A stretch of 64,000 nucleotides of DNA from Gammaproteobacteria bacterium (GTDB lineage Bacteria; Pseudomonadota; Gammaproteobacteria; Ga0077536), in NCBI GenBank assembly GCA_016191285.1, contig JACPPA010000013.1:62001-126000 (forward strand), read 5' to 3'. The position numbers were made by a program, and so were the translations under genes. Under the pieces are notes generated by a model. The model did no database searches and was not told the origin of the DNA. It saw nothing but the letters and a program-made list of their open reading frames with translations. Shown piece after piece: positions 36,183 through 45,013 of the stretch (within the stretch, counting starts at the first letter, position 1; the number at the start of each line of letters is the position of its first letter).

Positions 36183-36911
36183 ATGAAAAAACATTTAGTA
36201 AGCGTGACGTGCTGTGCGGTATTGATTGGCAACGTAAACGCCGACGATCATTGGTATGGATCGGTGGCCGGCGGTGCAAGTCTCTTGAACGATATGCGCA
36301 CGCATGGGGTCAACTACAATGGCCAAGATTTATCGGACGTACGCCTCCGTGAGGACTTGGCAGCGGGATACTTCGTGGGCGCCTCCTTTGGCCGTTCAAT
36401 CGCCGAGCATTGGCGCGTCGAGGCCGAATTTTTGTATAACAAAAATGATCTTGATCACCTTGCTATCCGGACTGACGGTGGACTCGGTGCGGCGCTCGGA
36501 GGTGGATCGGTGGCCGGTTCTCGGCTTCCGGGTAAGGGCGATACGGAAGCGAAGACGTTACTCGCCAATGCCTTCTACGATTTTCAATTCCAGCAGTTCC
36601 GGCCATATCTCGGTGCAGGACTCGGCATAGCCCATATCACGATCGACGACTCGCGTGCGATTAACCTGCGCGGCCTACAAGCGACGGCCCCGGTTGATGA
36701 CGCCGGTATCGCGGACAACAGTGACACGGTATTTGCCTATCAAGTGGGCGCTGGGATCGGTTATCCCCTCCGACCGGGTCTCACTGCCTCGGTCGATTAT
36801 CGATTCTTAAGTGGATTGGATCCCGAGTTTCGCATCGCCGGAACTGCTGGCACGTACCATACGAATTACCACACCAATAACGTCGGGTTGAGTCTGCGCT
36901 TCGATTTTTAA
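36183..36911 (+). CDS. Outer-membrane beta-barrel protein (OmpA/OmpW-like fold)
   Basis: 242 residues: signal peptide (MKKHLVSVTCCAVLIGNVNA), then an eight-strand barrel pattern: WYGSVAGGASLLNDM, YFVGASFGRSIAEHWRVEAE, YDFQFQQFRPYLGAGLGIAH, YQVGAGIGYPLRPGLTASVD, ending NVGLSLRFDF with the C-terminal Phe needed for barrel assembly. Resembles the porin-family barrels of many proteobacteria with no set substrate. Single gene. Confidence 0.85.
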   Translation: MKKHLVSVTCCAVLIGNVNADDHWYGSVAGGASLLNDMRTHGVNYNGQDLSDVRLREDLAAGYFVGASFGRSIAEHWRVEAEFLYNKNDLDHLAIRTDGGLGAALGGGSVAGSRLPGKGDTEAKTLLANAFYDFQFQQFRPYLGAGLGIAHITIDDSRAINLRGLQATAPVDDAGIADNSDTVFAYQVGAGIGYPLRPGLTASVDYRFLSGLDPEFRIAGTAGTYHTNYHTNNVGLSLRFDF

Positions 36912-36984
36912 AAGTACGCGACCTGAATAACGCTGCCCTGTAAACAACAATTGGGCGCTTCACACGGATCGGGCAAACTGCGCG

Positions 36985-37098
36985 GTATACGCGGTGGCGC
37001 CTAAGCCTGATATGCTCGTGGCCATCCCCGCAACTGAAGCGCCCTACGTCCTTGCGAATGACAGCCGCCGAATTCCGGCGCTGGGACGCCAAGTCGAA
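36985..37098 (+). pseudogene. Fragment of the 45014 ATPase leader and first codons
   Basis: Aligns with 44845-44890 (AAGCCTGATATGCT.G...CAA.TGAAGCGC) and then, after a deletion of about 120 bp, with 45016-45059 (GCGAATGAC.GCCGCCGAATTCC..., coding MTAAEFRRWDAKS). At 37098 it is joined directly to the last codons of the harpin-like gene (NVATKV). A rearrangement scar, not a gene. Confidence 0.75.
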
Positions 37099-37235
37099 AA
37101 CGTGGCTACCAAGGTCTAATAAAGTGAAACGGAACTACTGACTGAGCCCCGGCGCCGGGACTCAGTCAGCGTGATCCCCGGATTGAGTAACCAGCATTTG
37201 ATTGAGAACGTGCGGTCTTTCACGCCTGGTCGTTG
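37098..37235. repeat. Left edge of segmental duplication, copy B
   Basis: About 130 bp matching 31265-31395 almost base for base (CGTGGCTACCAAGGTCTAAT...GGTCTTTCACGCCTGG), including a perfect hairpin ACTGAGCCCCGGCGCCGGGA/CTCAGT. It spans the end of a lost harpin-like copy and the end of the hpnL-like gene. Confidence 0.85.
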
Positions 37236-38205
37236 GTGCCTGAATCTGGCGCTCGCGACGTTGTCCGATACGCCGCTCCACCCGCTGCCACCAGAGTAAC
37301 CCCGGCACACCGAGGACTAAATCCGGCAACCGCTTGACGAGCGCCAACGTCACGGCGACATCGGCGGGGAGCCCAAGCGCGACGCCGAGCGCCAAATAGC
37401 CCCCCTCTTGAATGCCGACCGACCACGGCACCGCAAACGCCGCGCCCTTCACCGCGAAGACCACGGCCTCTAACACCAGCACACTGACCAATGAAAGTGG
37501 GTGTCCCATCCACAGCAACGCGAACCACGCTTCGCCAATGCCGATGATCCATCCCCCGAAATGCAGCCCCAAACACGCCGCGACGCGACCCCGCGACGCG
37601 TAAAGATCGTGGATTGCCGCGGCTAATCCCGGCGCTGACACGCGATGCTTGACCAAGCGCTGCGCCGTGGTGGCCAACCATTGCATGATGGTTGGATGTT
37701 GCATAAGGTGAAGCCCGACCACCATTAAAACTGGCAGCGCTATCGCCAACACGCTCCACCAACCGAAGGCGGCTACCGGAAGTATTTTTAACCACGCGCC
37801 CACACCCACCAACGAGAACCCGACTTGCGCGATTAACTCGAGCGTTAGATCAACGACCTGTACCGCAACGGCGACGGTCGTCCCGATTCCAGCAAGCGTT
37901 AGCACCCGCGCGCCTATCAACTCACCACCGGCAGGTAGCAACGGCAGCAGGGCCGCGACACCATCGCGCGCCACGCGTGATTGCAGACTAGCCAGCAGCG
38001 TCGCGCGGTCGCGGCGCGGCAAAATGCTCCACAGCGCGAGCACACAACAGCCGACTGGAATCGTGCGCCACGCCACCAGACCCAACGCGCCCTGCCAGCC
38101 GAGCGTCGACACCGCGGCAACCATTGAAGCGAGATCACGGCTTGCCAGAATGCACCCGAGAACGACGACACCCACGCCGGCCGCGGCCAGCACGCGAACG
38201 TTCAC
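37162..38205 (-). CDS. HpnL-like / lysylphosphatidylglycerol synthase-type membrane protein
   Basis: 347 residues with eight or more hydrophobic helices and the YbhN/HpnL pattern (LLPLLPAGGELIGARVLTLAG, AVFAVKGAAFAVPWSVGIQEGG, LVKRLPDLVLGVPGLLWW). Family roles: flippase-like transport or transfer steps for hopanoids and lipids. It overlaps the glycosyltransferase gene by four bases. The C-terminal RRERQIQAPTTRRERPHVLN segment is hydrophilic and shared with the duplicate at 31330. Hopanoid role inferred from its partner. Confidence 0.8.
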   Translation of the reverse strand: MNVRVLAAAGVGVVVLGCILASRDLASMVAAVSTLGWQGALGLVAWRTIPVGCCVLALWSILPRRDRATLLASLQSRVARDGVAALLPLLPAGGELIGARVLTLAGIGTTVAVAVQVVDLTLELIAQVGFSLVGVGAWLKILPVAAFGWWSVLAIALPVLMVVGLHLMQHPTIMQWLATTAQRLVKHRVSAPGLAAAIHDLYASRGRVAACLGLHFGGWIIGIGEAWFALLWMGHPLSLVSVLVLEAVVFAVKGAAFAVPWSVGIQEGGYLALGVALGLPADVAVTLALVKRLPDLVLGVPGLLWWQRVERRIGQRRERQIQAPTTRRERPHVLNQMLVTQSGDHAD

Positions 38206-39380
38206 GACTGCGCTTCCGAACCAACGCCGATGGCCGGCTCGACGGCCAGGGCTTGCGCAACGCGCGGCACTAAAAATCCTCCTGTGCGCAATTCATATTC
38301 GCGATTACGCCACACCACCCGAGTGCCCCATAAACTAACTGCCCACACCATGAACGATAAACATTCTCGCGCCGGCACCCACAACGGCGAGGCTTTACCG
38401 GTGACCGCCACTCGCCGGTGGATAAGCGCATTAAGCAGCATCCGCAGCATCACGTGCAAGCCAACCACGCACAGTCCAATCGTCGACGGCGCAGCCATCA
38501 GCGCCAGCAGCATAAGCGGCAATGGATAGGTAATCACCGATAACACGTGATCGAGCGGCCGGCACGCACGCACCGTGCGCGCCCAGCGGAGTTCGTGCCG
38601 GAATAAATCCAGAAAACGCTGCGAGTTGACCATCGTCGGCGCGGGCTTGGTGTTCAAGACCAAGCGGAGCCCGCGGGCGCGGACCAATCGACCCAAGCGG
38701 TTGTCTTCGGCAAGATAGTCCTTAAGCGCCGGAAATCCCCCAACCTCATCCAATGTCTGGCGGCGAATGGCGGTGACAGGTCCGTAGCAACCATCGACCT
38801 CATTGAGTCCAATATCGACCAAGGCCGAGGGTAAAAAGAAATCATTGATCCACAGCGCGCCCAGGCGCGAGACCCAACCGCCGGTGGCCACACCGGTATA
38901 CAGCGTGGTCACGGCGCCGACGCCGGGTGGCGCCAGCGCGTGCGCCAAATCGGCTAATAGATCGGGCGGCGCGCACACATCGCTATCCGCCACGACCAGT
39001 ACGTCATGCTGGCAGCGATCGATCATGTTCAGCAAATTACTAACCTTGGGATTAGCCCCGTGCGTTCGCGAATTCACCATCAGGCTAATCTCGAGCGACG
39101 GAAACTCACGACGCAGGCGCGTCACCACCGCCACCGCCGGATCCGCGGAATCGCTGACGCCAAAGATCAACTCATAGTGCGGATACGTCTGCACGCAGAA
39201 CGAGCGCAGACATTCGTAGAGCTGCGGCTCGGCGCCGCACAGCGGACGCATGACACTGATCATCGGCTGGGAAGTAGGTGCTCCCGGGGCGATGGGCGCG
39301 CCGGATTTAAACCTTGCGATTTGCCAAAACGCCAAGCTGAGATAACCACAACTCGCCATGACGATGAGATAAAGCAGCAT
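38202..39380 (-). CDS. HpnI-like GT2/GT21 glycosyltransferase
   Basis: 392 residues from the ATG at 39380 (MLLYLIVMASCGYLSLAFW); the frame to 39461 runs into duplicated apbE sequence. An N-terminal membrane helix, then RPLCGAEPQLYECLRSFC, HGANPKVSNLLNMI, the metal-binding VVADSDV, YLAEDNRLGRLV with the base acid, and HELRWARTVR (the (R/Q)xxRW motif), followed by three C-terminal helices. This is the pattern of HpnI (adds N-acetylglucosamine to bacteriohopanetetrol) and of ceramide glucosyltransferases. Coupled to the hpnL-like gene. No other hopanoid genes are in the window, so the acceptor is inferred. Confidence 0.85.
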   Translation of the reverse strand: MLLYLIVMASCGYLSLAFWQIARFKSGAPIAPGAPTSQPMISVMRPLCGAEPQLYECLRSFCVQTYPHYELIFGVSDSADPAVAVVTRLRREFPSLEISLMVNSRTHGANPKVSNLLNMIDRCQHDVLVVADSDVCAPPDLLADLAHALAPPGVGAVTTLYTGVATGGWVSRLGALWINDFFLPSALVDIGLNEVDGCYGPVTAIRRQTLDEVGGFPALKDYLAEDNRLGRLVRARGLRLVLNTKPAPTMVNSQRFLDLFRHELRWARTVRACRPLDHVLSVITYPLPLMLLALMAAPSTIGLCVVGLHVMLRMLLNALIHRRVAVTGKASPLWVPARECLSFMVWAVSLWGTRVVWRNREYELRTGGFLVPRVAQALAVEPAIGVGSEAQS

Positions 39381-39395
39381 AAAATCTCCATGCTC

Positions 39396-39680
39396 AGCGG
39401 ATGCACCACGCGCGTACGCCTTCGCGGCGCAGAAAGTTCTCCGCGCCGTCGATCGCGTCATTCATCACGGGGTGCGGCGTTGGCACACCGCCGATGGGTG
39501 CGAATCGACCCGACTCGTAGTTAACGCCGGCGCTCGGCGTGGCGTTATGCGAATTGAAGTCCTGGATGAGGTTGAACTGTCCGACGCGGACGTCACCGTT
39601 GGTGTGATGCTCGAACGTCGCATTCGAGAAGCTGCAATTCCAAGGCCAAGGTTAAATAGCCCGGCAATGATTAGCTCCTG
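39396..39680 (-). pseudogene. apbE and DUF3570 remnants (duplication copy B)
   Basis: 39400-39445 repeats the last 15 codons of apbE (as 31647-31692, encoding NFLRREGVRAWCI). 39450-39560 then matches 33225-33330 of the DUF3570 gene (ATCACGG.G.GCGGTGT.GG...CTCGTAGTTAACGCCGGC) and 39568-39600 matches 33549-33585 (GTTGAA.TG.CCGACGCGGA). The rest of both genes is gone. The mirror image of the losses at 31265-31690. Confidence 0.8.
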
Positions 39681-39830
39681 GCACGCATAGCGCCCCGAAT
39701 GGCCGGCACGGACCAGCAACCCTGCAAATATTTACTGCAAAAAATGTCGTCAGTGTGACACGAACCGTGAATAGCCAGGCTCGTTAGCAAGTAGTTGAAC
39801 GTGGGCTACACACCAGGGAACGCGTACTCG
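39681..39830. other. Gap after duplication copy B
   Basis: No gene, hairpin or repeat I can support between the remnants and the stop of the NtrC-type regulator. Confidence 0.4.
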
Positions 39831-41204
39831 TCAATTCAATCCATATTTCTTGAGTTTGTACCATAGCGATCGCTCGCTGATGTCGAGTAGGCGGGCGGCC
39901 TTCGATTTACTATCCGCGGCGGCCACTAGCGCCTGCGCTAACAGATCGCGCTCCAGGGCCTCGATTCTCGGCTGCAGCTCTAAGCCGGCGCCGGCTGCCG
40001 GCAGCGGCGTGCGCGCGGGCGTGGGCGTGGGCATGGGCATGGAAACGGAGATCTCCTGGAGCACGCCCGGTTCGATCTCGAGGCCATTACAGAGCACTAA
40101 GGCGCGCTCCATCACATTCTCCACTTCACGCACATTGCCCGGCCAATCGTAGGCGCAGAGCCGCGCCATGGCGTCGTCCGCGATGGTCGGCACGCGGCGG
40201 CCCCGCACGCGCGCAAGGGTTTCAAGAAAATGACGTGCTAGCAGTGGAATATCTTCGCGACGGAGGCGTAACGGCGGAACTTCAATTTTCATCACATTCA
40301 AACGGTAGTAGAGATCCTTGCGTAGTGCCCCGTCGTCGACTGCAAGTTGCGGATCTCGATTAGTCGCGGCAAGCACTCTTAGGTCTAACGCGACCGCGCG
40401 GTTACTGCCCACGCGTTCGATGCGGCCATCCTGCAGAACACGCAACAACTTTGCTTGAAGTTCCGCGGGCATCTCGGTGATCTCGTCTAGAAACAGGGTG
40501 CCACCGTCGGCCACTTCGAATTTGCCTATACGCTCGGTGTGCGCACCGGTAAACGCCCCTTTTGCATGCCCAAACATCTCGCTTTCCAGGATCGCGGCCG
40601 GAATCGCGGCGCAATTGACCGGAACAAACAACCCGGCGCGTCCCGACGCGCGATGGATTGCACGCGCCACCAACTCCTTTCCGGTGCCGGTCTCGCCCAC
40701 GATGAAACACGCCGCGCCGCTCGGCCCCACCTGCCCTACCAGCTGGTAAAGCTTACGCATCGGCGGGCTGCTGCCAATGAACTCTTGCCATCCATGCTCG
40801 CGTTCCAGCCGCAAGAAGCGATTTTCGCGTTGCACAACCCCAACGCCAAGCGCCCGCGTCACGGCAAGTTCCACGGTGTTCACTTCGAATGGACGCAGTA
40901 GATAGTCAACGGCGCCGTATTTCATCGCTTCGACCGCGGTTTCAACCGTGCCATGCGCGGTTATGACGATAGTTGGAATGGATCGTTGTTGCACATGGAG
41001 CGTTTTCAGGAGTGTGATCCCGTCCATCTCAGGCATACGAAGATCGGTAATGATCAGGTCCACGACCTCCGATTCGATCACCGTCAACGCTTGCTGTCCG
41101 CTGCTGGCGCGCAACACCTGATAGCCAAGATCGGCCAGCATGATCTCGATGATTCGTTGCATTTTAAGTTCGTCGTCAACGACGAGAATCGTGGGCGTTC
41201 TCAT
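39831..41204 (-). CDS. NtrC-family sigma-54 response regulator
   Basis: 457 residues. Receiver domain with phospho-Asp in DLIITDLRMPEMDG; AAA+ sigma-54 activator domain with Walker A GETGTGKELVARA, the sigma-54-contacting GAFTGA loop, Walker B GGTLFLDEITEMP and R-fingers in GNPVREVENV-like DWPGNVREVENVMER; Fis-type helix-turn-helix at the end (SKSKAARLLDISERSLWYKL). All parts intact. It overlaps the kinase gene by four bases. Targets would be sigma-54 promoters; the divergent porin/PstS-like operon is the obvious candidate. Confidence 0.94.
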   Translation of the reverse strand: MRTPTILVVDDELKMQRIIEIMLADLGYQVLRASSGQQALTVIESEVVDLIITDLRMPEMDGITLLKTLHVQQRSIPTIVITAHGTVETAVEAMKYGAVDYLLRPFEVNTVELAVTRALGVGVVQRENRFLRLEREHGWQEFIGSSPPMRKLYQLVGQVGPSGAACFIVGETGTGKELVARAIHRASGRAGLFVPVNCAAIPAAILESEMFGHAKGAFTGAHTERIGKFEVADGGTLFLDEITEMPAELQAKLLRVLQDGRIERVGSNRAVALDLRVLAATNRDPQLAVDDGALRKDLYYRLNVMKIEVPPLRLRREDIPLLARHFLETLARVRGRRVPTIADDAMARLCAYDWPGNVREVENVMERALVLCNGLEIEPGVLQEISVSMPMPTPTPARTPLPAAGAGLELQPRIEALERDLLAQALVAAADSKSKAARLLDISERSLWYKLKKYGLN

Positions 41205-42970
41205 TCTATGAATTCGCTGCGTCGTCGCGGAAAACGGCTGATGAAGCTTGCTCCGCCCAGGGTGCTGTCGCCAATCGTTAACTCGCCGCGATGGCGGCGT
41301 ACGATATCTTGGACCACCGTAAGTCCTAAACCAATGCCACCCGGGCGTTGACTCACGAATGGGTCGAGAACGTGGCTCCGCTCGCTCATCGCGATGCCCG
41401 GTCCGGAATCGGCGACTTCCAGATATACCGCGCTATCGGTCCCCCAAGAACGCACGACAACCTGTCCACCCGCGGGCGTCATTTGAATCGCGTTAATCGC
41501 GAGGTTCAATGTCAATTGAATCAGTTGATTCCGATCGCAGTCGAGAAATTGCGATTCCGCGCTCGCGATGAACTCTATTACGACGTTCTTTTCGCGCCCC
41601 TTCGATTGCAATGATTCGATTAGTTGGCGAACGATAACGTCAAGATCCGCATATTCAAAACTCGACATCCGCGGTCGCGCGCTGTTCAGCAGATCGGACA
41701 CGAGACCGTTGATTCGATCGCACTCGCTGAGCATGAAGTCGAGCATCTCATGACTGCGAGCATTCGGCGCCAATTGGCGTTTTAGCAGTTCAGTCGAGGA
41801 ACGCAGAATGCCGAGCGGATTTCTCACTTCATGAGCAAGTACCGCGGCCATTTCCCCGACCGCGGCCAACTTGGATACCCGAATGAGATCGTGCCGGGAT
41901 TGCTTGAGACCTTCAACGAGGCGGGTAAAGGCAGCGCTAAGCTCGCCGACTTCGCGACCGCCGCCGATCGCGCTTGGCGCGGGATCGCGCTCGATGTCGA
42001 ACTTACTGGTCGCCGCGGTAAGCCTCTGGATCGGAGTGGCAATCTGCCCCGAAAGGTAGATGGCAAGTACAATCGCAAGCAACGCCGTGAATAGAAATAA
42101 CGCGATCAAGGTATGTAACATCTGGGCGATGGGGGCGAGCGCGATCCGCTGCGGCGTGATGATGAGCAGGGTCCAGCCTAGCGCTGGTAACCCTTTGTAA
42201 CCGGTGGTGCGCGCAAATCCAACCAGGAGCTTGCTTAGTCCCAGCGGCTGACCATCGATGGTGCTAACGCCGTACCGGCCGTCGCCAGTCACCCAGCTCG
42301 CGAAGTTCACGGTCATCAGGTCTGGATGCTTTCGCAACCCGGCGGACGCCGCGAGAAAGTGGTGTTCCTGGTCGAGCAAAACTGCATATCGTTCGCTATG
42401 CGCGACGGCATGGTCGAGCAGATTATAAATTTCCTTCCACGCGAATCGTGCGTGGATTTCTCCTAGCCGGTACTGCGAGAAGTGATCGGATACTGTGGTG
42501 CTCAAGGTCAGCACCGGAACCTCGGCGTCCGGGCGTGGCCGAGCAACCGCAACCTCGGCATTTTGCATGGGAATCCGCATCCATGCTGGTTCGACTGGCC
42601 AGCGCTGGTTGATCAACCCGGCGTCGCTCGCGGCGACGACGCGCCCATCCCGCACGCATAATAAATTCTGATAGATTCCAGCATAAGACAACTTGATATC
42701 TCGCAAAAAGGTCGCGAGTCGCTTATCGACGTCTTCGATCTTCAAATCTTGCATCACGTCGAGTCGGCTCCAACCAAAAAGATTTTCGACGCGCTCGAAT
42801 ATGACGGATTCGATCTGCTCCGTTACATTTAGCGCTTGCGCTTGAACGCTGAGCCTTATTTCATTATGCAAGGCGCCGCGCGCCCGATAGTACGTCAACG
42901 TCGACACCAACGCCGCCGTGATGACGCTGAACAACAGGAACGCGATCATCAGAATGCGGCGAATCGACAT
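41201..42970 (-). CDS. Membrane sensor histidine kinase with periplasmic sensor
   Basis: 589 residues: membrane helix at about 7-30, a periplasmic region of about 240 residues with a double-Cache-like pattern (DLKIEDVDKRLATFLRDIKL, LLDQEHHFLAASAG, YKGLPALGWTLLI), second helix (LIALFLFTALLAIVLAIY), HAMP (TPIQRLTAATSKFD), H-box AVLAHEVRNPLGILRSS, N-box LTLNLAINAIQM, and DSGPGIAMS with GGIGLGLTVVQDI. NtrB/ZraS-like kinase family. Starts at 42970 facing the porin gene. The ligand is probably a small anion or organic acid; unproven. Confidence 0.92.
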   Translation of the reverse strand: MSIRRILMIAFLLFSVITAALVSTLTYYRARGALHNEIRLSVQAQALNVTEQIESVIFERVENLFGWSRLDVMQDLKIEDVDKRLATFLRDIKLSYAGIYQNLLCVRDGRVVAASDAGLINQRWPVEPAWMRIPMQNAEVAVARPRPDAEVPVLTLSTTVSDHFSQYRLGEIHARFAWKEIYNLLDHAVAHSERYAVLLDQEHHFLAASAGLRKHPDLMTVNFASWVTGDGRYGVSTIDGQPLGLSKLLVGFARTTGYKGLPALGWTLLIITPQRIALAPIAQMLHTLIALFLFTALLAIVLAIYLSGQIATPIQRLTAATSKFDIERDPAPSAIGGGREVGELSAAFTRLVEGLKQSRHDLIRVSKLAAVGEMAAVLAHEVRNPLGILRSSTELLKRQLAPNARSHEMLDFMLSECDRINGLVSDLLNSARPRMSSFEYADLDVIVRQLIESLQSKGREKNVVIEFIASAESQFLDCDRNQLIQLTLNLAINAIQMTPAGGQVVVRSWGTDSAVYLEVADSGPGIAMSERSHVLDPFVSQRPGGIGLGLTVVQDIVRRHRGELTIGDSTLGGASFISRFPRRRSEFIE

Positions 42971-43001
42971 GAGTTTATGGCCGATCTCTTAAGAGTCCAG
43001 T

Positions 43002-43018
43002 TGCTACGCGGCGTAGCA
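43002..43018. promoter_or_regulatory. Perfect 17-bp palindrome between kinase and porin genes
   Basis: TGCTACGC-G-GCGTAGCA, an exact inverted repeat, 31 bases before the kinase start and 20 before the porin frame. Position and symmetry suit a dimeric regulator site for both divergent operons. No sigma-54 -24/-12 site was found beside it. Confidence 0.45.
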
Positions 43019-43037
43019 GCCGCCGAGGATAAGCATA

Positions 43038-44186
43038 TTGTTTGTCGCGCGTAACGCATGCTGGCGGACCGCAATGGCCGTTGGCAATAGGATTCCTAAC
43101 CATGGCGCGCGGCGGGCCGCTGCCGCTCTTGGTTGTGCCTTGGCCGCACTCGCTGGCTGGTCCGCGCCGGCATATGCGACGGACGCCGCCGCGTTTAACC
43201 CAGCGCCCGAGCCAGGTCATGGCTACTCGTTAGCCGACCTACGACTCAACCTCGGAGGTTATATCACGGTTCGCCTGAAAGACCTCAAGGGCGAGCCCGT
43301 GCAATTCGATCTGCGCGATATTAATTTGCTCGGTACTTGGATCCCGACGGCGCGTTGGATTTTTCTGGCCGAATTCAAGGTGCATAACCCAATTGCAATC
43401 ACTGCCGACCGAGTTAGCGGCGCCGACGCCGAAGTTGGCCTGGAACGCTTGTACGCCGACTATGCGGTATCGCCCCAACTCGCGATGCGCGTGGGCAAAA
43501 TTCTGACCCCAATCGGGCGTTGGAATCTGACACATGCCGATCCGCTGGAGTGGACCGTAACCCGGCCGTTGGTCACGGTGCTCCCCTTTGCAACACGTGC
43601 TACAGGTGTGAGCGTGCACGGAGCGCTCGCGTTCGATAGCGGCAATGTCCTCGACTACACCCTGTATGTGGATGGTAGCAAGGCGCTCGATCCGCTGCGC
43701 GACGATATCGCCACCGAAGACATCGAGCTAAGGCGGCTGCATAACGCCTTCGATACCGCGGTCGGTGGACAGTTACGTTATCACTTCTGGGATGATCGCG
43801 CGGAACTCGGCGCGTCATATTCAAATATACAAGTGCGTGGATTGAAAGATCGAAGTCATCTGTTTGGCGTCGACGGTCGTTGTTTCTGGCGCCAAGTAGA
43901 ATTTACTAGCGAAGCGCTCATTCGCTACAGCGATGGAACGCGTGAGAATTCGGAATGGGGAGTCTTTGTGCAAGCGGCGATCCCATTAGTTGAATCTTTG
44001 CACGCAATAGTCCGACTCGAGCAATTCAAGGGGGATAGAGCCGCGACGCGGGCGCGACTGGGAACCTTCGGACTCGCCTATCGACCGCAATCGTCAATGG
44101 TATTTAAACTCGAATATCGCCTTGGCGGACACAATCAAGCGGTGGCGCCGGACGGGGCGTTCGCGTCTGCATCGGTTCTCTTTTAA
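43038..44186 (+). CDS. Porin / outer-membrane channel (phosphate-selective-like)
   Basis: 382 residues from a TTG at 43038 preceded by GAGGA at nine bases; an ATG at 43074 is an alternative that shortens the leader by 12 residues. Signal peptide ending SAPAYA, then a barrel with strands such as LNLGGYITVRLKDLKGE, WIFLAEFKVHNPIAI, MRVGKILTPIGRWNLTHADP and the terminal MVFKLEYRLGGHN...SASVLF ending in Phe. The GKILTPIG and late strands recall OprO/P-type porins. Co-transcribed with a PstS-like gene two bases on, pointing to oxyanion uptake or sensing. Confidence 0.82.
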   Translation: MFVARNACWRTAMAVGNRIPNHGARRAAAALGCALAALAGWSAPAYATDAAAFNPAPEPGHGYSLADLRLNLGGYITVRLKDLKGEPVQFDLRDINLLGTWIPTARWIFLAEFKVHNPIAITADRVSGADAEVGLERLYADYAVSPQLAMRVGKILTPIGRWNLTHADPLEWTVTRPLVTVLPFATRATGVSVHGALAFDSGNVLDYTLYVDGSKALDPLRDDIATEDIELRRLHNAFDTAVGGQLRYHFWDDRAELGASYSNIQVRGLKDRSHLFGVDGRCFWRQVEFTSEALIRYSDGTRENSEWGVFVQAAIPLVESLHAIVRLEQFKGDRAATRARLGTFGLAYRPQSSMVFKLEYRLGGHNQAVAPDGAFASASVLF

Positions 44187-44239
44187 CCATGCCAGGCGAG
44201 CGGGAACGAGCGCACGACGGGCGGCGATCCGATCGAACC

Positions 44240-44716
44240 ATGGGCACCAGCGGTTTCGCACTGTTACTGGCACTGCAGATACTCTTGCCAGTATTGGCCG
44301 AAGAGGGCAGTCGACCTCGACAGCTAATCGTGATCGCGAATCGTACGTTAGCAGTCGAGAACTTGACTCAAACGACGATCGCCAATATTTACCGACGCAA
44401 GCTTTTGGTCGACGACCGCGGCAACGCCTTCGTGCCAGTGAATTTGCCAGCCACGAACCCCTTACGCAGGGTGTTTTCAACTGCGCTGTTGAAGCAATCG
44501 CCGCGTGAGCTGGAAACCTACTGGAATGAACAGTACTACCAAGGCATTTCCCCACCCTATGTCGTGGCTTCCAGCGAAGCCGTTATCCGTTTTGTCGCGA
44601 CGACCGCGGGCGCGATCGGTTACGTTCTAGATTGCAACTTGAGTGATGCGGTCATCGTGGCTTTCCGTGTGCAATTGGATTTCTCGACCGACCAAATAGC
44701 AGCACCATGCGATTAG
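44240..44716 (+). CDS. PstS-like periplasmic substrate-binding domain protein
   Basis: 158 residues from the ATG at 44240, chosen because it opens a clean signal peptide (MGTSGFALLLALQILLPVLA); an in-frame ATG at 44189 adds 17 basic residues. The mature part (LIVIANRTLAVENLTQTTIA, IYRRKLLVDDRGNAFVPVNL, FVATTAGAIGYVLDC) is the short, phosphate-ABC-binding-protein-like domain found next to two-component systems, lacking the second lobe of PstS. It probably presents a ligand to the neighbouring kinase or porin rather than feeding an ABC importer, as no pstCAB genes are near. Confidence 0.78.
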   Translation: MGTSGFALLLALQILLPVLAEEGSRPRQLIVIANRTLAVENLTQTTIANIYRRKLLVDDRGNAFVPVNLPATNPLRRVFSTALLKQSPRELETYWNEQYYQGISPPYVVASSEAVIRFVATTAGAIGYVLDCNLSDAVIVAFRVQLDFSTDQIAAPCD

Positions 44717-45013
44717 CGCAGACGACTTTGGAACCGGTTATTTTGCCGGCGCGTCACGAGGATGGAAGTCTTTAAGTTATCTCAATGGCCACGATCACCT
44801 CGCCGTCCGCGCCTCTGGTAGTCGCGCGTTCTACGCTGTAGCGAGTAAGCCTGATATGCTTGCACCGATTCCTGCAATTGAAGCGCTCTAAGTGGATCCG
44901 ATGGAAGCTATTAAGCGCCCAACGCACTCATCGACCCTGGTTGGCGGTCGAGTTAACGACATGCCCCCGGCCGGCGGACGCACCAGCTGCTTAGCCGTCA
45001 TGCAGGCCTAATC
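44717..45013. promoter_or_regulatory. Leader region of the unknown-function operon
   Basis: No gene. 44845-44890 (AAGCCTGATATGCTTGCACC...) is conserved in the displaced fragment at 36990-37050, so this leader moved together with the first codons of the operon. Presumed promoter region; no -35/-10 pair singled out. Confidence 0.4.
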
